From Labia minor (Eukaryota > Arthropoda > Insecta > Dermaptera > Spongiphoridae): 64,000 bases of DNA. The position numbers and the translations under genes were made by a program. The notes beneath the pieces were generated by a model. That model saw only the letters and a list, made by a program, of their open reading frames with translations. It had not been told where the DNA came from and searched no databases. Below, piece after piece: positions 61,797 through 64,000 of this stretch. How positions within the stretch are numbered: position 1 is the first letter of the stretch; every line of letters starts with the position of its first letter. The stretch spans positions 90,210,107 through 90,274,106 of the forward strand of contig OY720344.1 in the NCBI GenBank assembly GCA_963082975.1, read 5' to 3'.

Positions 61797-63961
61797 ATGG
61801 CAGTGAATTTGAATAAATATAGAGATTCGCTTCTGGAAGCTTACAAGGATGTATTGAACGACAAAACAGCAACTGATTGGTAACAAAATCTATAATTCGA
61901 ATGCTCGAATGCATCCCCTTTTAACTCTAATTATGACCCTTTGTTTAATAGGGCCCTCTTCGGTTATGAAGGTCAAACCAATGACCTGAAAGTGATCAGC
62001 AAAGGTGGTGAGTAATTTTTTATTTCCAAAAGATTAGATTCTATTGTGGATTAGAATGAAATAAAAATGTCAAATAACTGATAATATTATTGACATTAGT
62101 CTTGCAAAATTAATCTCCAACCTACGACACTAACATAAGATAAAGATTGAATAAATAATATTGTTTTCTTTTTTATCCTTTCTCTCTCTCTCTCTCTCTT
62201 TTAATATTAAAATTAATGATTTCAAATTATAAATAATAATATCAATCTTCTAACATTGAATTAATAATTAAATAAAAGTACTTAGTTATTTTAAAATGAT
62301 ATGCCAGTTTTGTATTTTTTTTATTTTTTAAATTTTTTTATAAAACTTCACATTAACTATCAGTAATTCTACAAAAATAAAAAAAAAAAATTTAAATTGT
62401 TATCAACTTAATAATTATTATTATTATCTAAAAGTAGCGTTCCTTTAAAAAATATACTTATTAATATATAATAAAAGATATTTATTTTTAATTGTATTTT
62501 ACTTAAAATTTAAATAAATGTTCATTCAAATAATACGATACATTGGTTAGTAATATTTCAATCAATTAGAATATATATTTATTTATCTTTTAGATGGTGG
62601 TTTAGAAGAACTGATTGAAGATTTAAATAGCGGAAAAATTATGTATGCATTTTGCCGGGTGATTGACCCCAAGACCAGTCTTCCGAAATGCGTGCTCATC
62701 AATTGGGTGAGTGATTTTCATTCAGGCGAAAAGATGTGTGCCGACCATTTTCAAACATCACATCTTTTTTCACCAAAACGTACTAAATCAGATATTCATT
62801 AGAATGAATTATAATAGAAATTTAATTAAATAAATAGAGCTTCAAAAAAGTTACCATTCACTTTATATAAAATTAATCTAATTAAAGGAATAATTCATTA
62901 TTTATACATATGTATTTATAATTATAAAAAATTTTATACCTAACATGATATTCAAAAGATTTACTATATTTTTTTTTTACTTAATATTATATAAATTTAA
63001 AATTTCTAGTTTTTTCAAGGATAGTAAATAGTATATATATTCTCTTATCGGAAAATATTATATTATCTTATATTTTTAGTTTTAATATAATACTAGATAA
63101 ACTGATTATTCAATGAGACTTAAGTGTTTTTATGTTAGACGTTTAATAATAATATTTACTTTAGGATTTCATTAATTAAGAATAAATTTATAGTAAATTA
63201 TGTATAATGACGAATGGAAGATCATCAACAATTAATTATTATTAACTCCAATTCATCATATATAATCCAAAGAGGAGATAACATCTAACACACATCCGAT
63301 TCAATTTCTCCGATCATAAATTAGATATTTTTAACATCTTTGAATTACATATTTTTAACATCTTTACTAAGCACTTAATATATGAAATATACATATGCGA
63401 AACTATGCTAAACATCAGACCTAAAGACTGACTTTAATAGTGATTTGATTGAATATTAAATTAAATTAAAATTTGTTTATTGATTTTAGCAAGGAGAAGG
63501 AGCTCCACTTGTTCGCAAAGGAACATGTGCCAATCATGTGCATTCAATAGCTGGTTTTCTTACTGGAGCACATGTCACTTTAAACGCTCGGACTGAAGAA
63601 GAGGTCGATCCCGAATTGATAATGGCTAGTGTGTCAAAGGCAACTGGATCAGCTTATCGTTTTGGTGAACGTTCAACAGATTCTGTACCCACAAATACAC
63701 CTGTGGTTGGTTTTCAAATGAAACTAATTAATTATATTATAATAATATGAATATAATTCTTAATAAATATCGATTATCATGTAATTATTTTCACAGGGCA
63801 CAACATACAAACGTGTGAATCCTGTTAGCGAGATTAACTCACAAGAAAGAGATAAATTTTGGGAAAAAGAGGAACAAGAAGAGAAATTGCGACAAGCCCA
63901 AGAGAAAAAACGAAAACAAGAAGAATTATTGAAATTAGAACAAGAGAGAAAGCAGAGAGAA
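61797..63961 (+). CDS. DBNL: Drebrin-like / actin-binding protein 1, 5' part
   Basis: Drebrin-like (Abp1) proteins bind F-actin through an N-terminal ADF-homology domain and link actin to endocytosis and signalling through a C-terminal SH3 domain. Exons: 61797-61879, 61952-62007, 62594-62706, 63490-63705, 63797-63961; phases are consistent and give 211 residues before the window ends. The ADF-H domain covers about residues 1-135, with DWALFGYEGQTNDLKV, GGLEELIEDLNSGKIMYAF, VLINWQGEGAP, RKGTCANHV and GAHVTLNARTEEEVDPE. A linker TPVGTTYKRVNPVSEI then leads into a Glu/Lys/Arg-rich coiled coil from about residue 175. This matches metazoan DBNL closely. The exon 4 donor (GTG then GTTGGT) is weak but gives the only conserved joint. 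The gene continues beyond 64000, so the SH3 domain is not visible. Confidence 0.95.
62180..62199. repeat. CT microsatellite in drebrin-like intron 2
   Basis: A run of CT dinucleotides inside the 62008-62593 intron; otherwise that intron is A/T-rich. Confidence 0.85.
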
Positions 63962-64000
63962 GTATGATATTGACTTATCAGATTCAAAATTACTCAGAGA

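Overview
The window is very AT-rich eukaryotic DNA (roughly three quarters A+T by eye) with small spliced exons, GT-AG introns and many decayed transposons. Protein similarity of the two genes, and the mixture of mariner, piggyBac, hAT, RTE-like LINE and helentron-like repeats, point to a metazoan, most likely a protostome such as an arthropod. The species cannot be fixed from the sequence alone. There are no prokaryotic operons and no CRISPR array. Coding-exon boundaries below were read by hand from reading frame, splice sites and protein family resemblance. || Left part (about 0.8-10.7 kb): one nearly complete gene on the minus strand, the type I inositol polyphosphate 5-phosphatase (INPP5A family). 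It has 14 coding exons (about 543 residues), from an ATG at 10125 to a stop at 2336. Its 3' exon adds a long low-complexity tail that ends in a CAAX box. A further well-formed minus-strand terminal exon at 780-925 lies downstream and could be an alternative last exon with a PDZ-type C-terminus. A GC-rich island with two CRE palindromes and an E-box lies just upstream of the ATG. || Middle part (about 10.7-61.5 kb): about 50 kb with no convincing host gene. It is a graveyard of mobile elements: two mariner copies of different subfamilies (one inside an INPP5A intron), a piggyBac relic with its three catalytic Asp codons, a small piggyBac MITE, four hAT-type elements with readable 8-bp target duplications, several LINE reverse-transcriptase relics, a gypsy RT fragment, a tRNA-derived SINE, foldback elements, and at least four families of short repeats that share a helentron-like build (terminal hairpin, internal tetranucleotide array, conserved core motifs). 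Long stretches between them hold only AT-rich sequence with nothing I can identify. || Right part (61.5-64 kb): the 5' part of a drebrin-like/Abp1 gene (DBNL family) on the plus strand. Five exons encode the ADF-H domain and the start of the charged coiled coil; the rest, including any SH3 domain, lies past the window edge. || The two host genes are divergently oriented and far apart, and both act near membranes and actin (IP3 signal termination; actin-endocytosis adaptor). Nothing shows that they are co-regulated. I did not find a clearly novel gene system. The most interesting observations are the possible CAAX/PDZ terminal-exon switch of INPP5A, the resemblance between its promoter CRE pair and a dispersed repeat family, and the common architecture shared by the hairpin-ended repeats.
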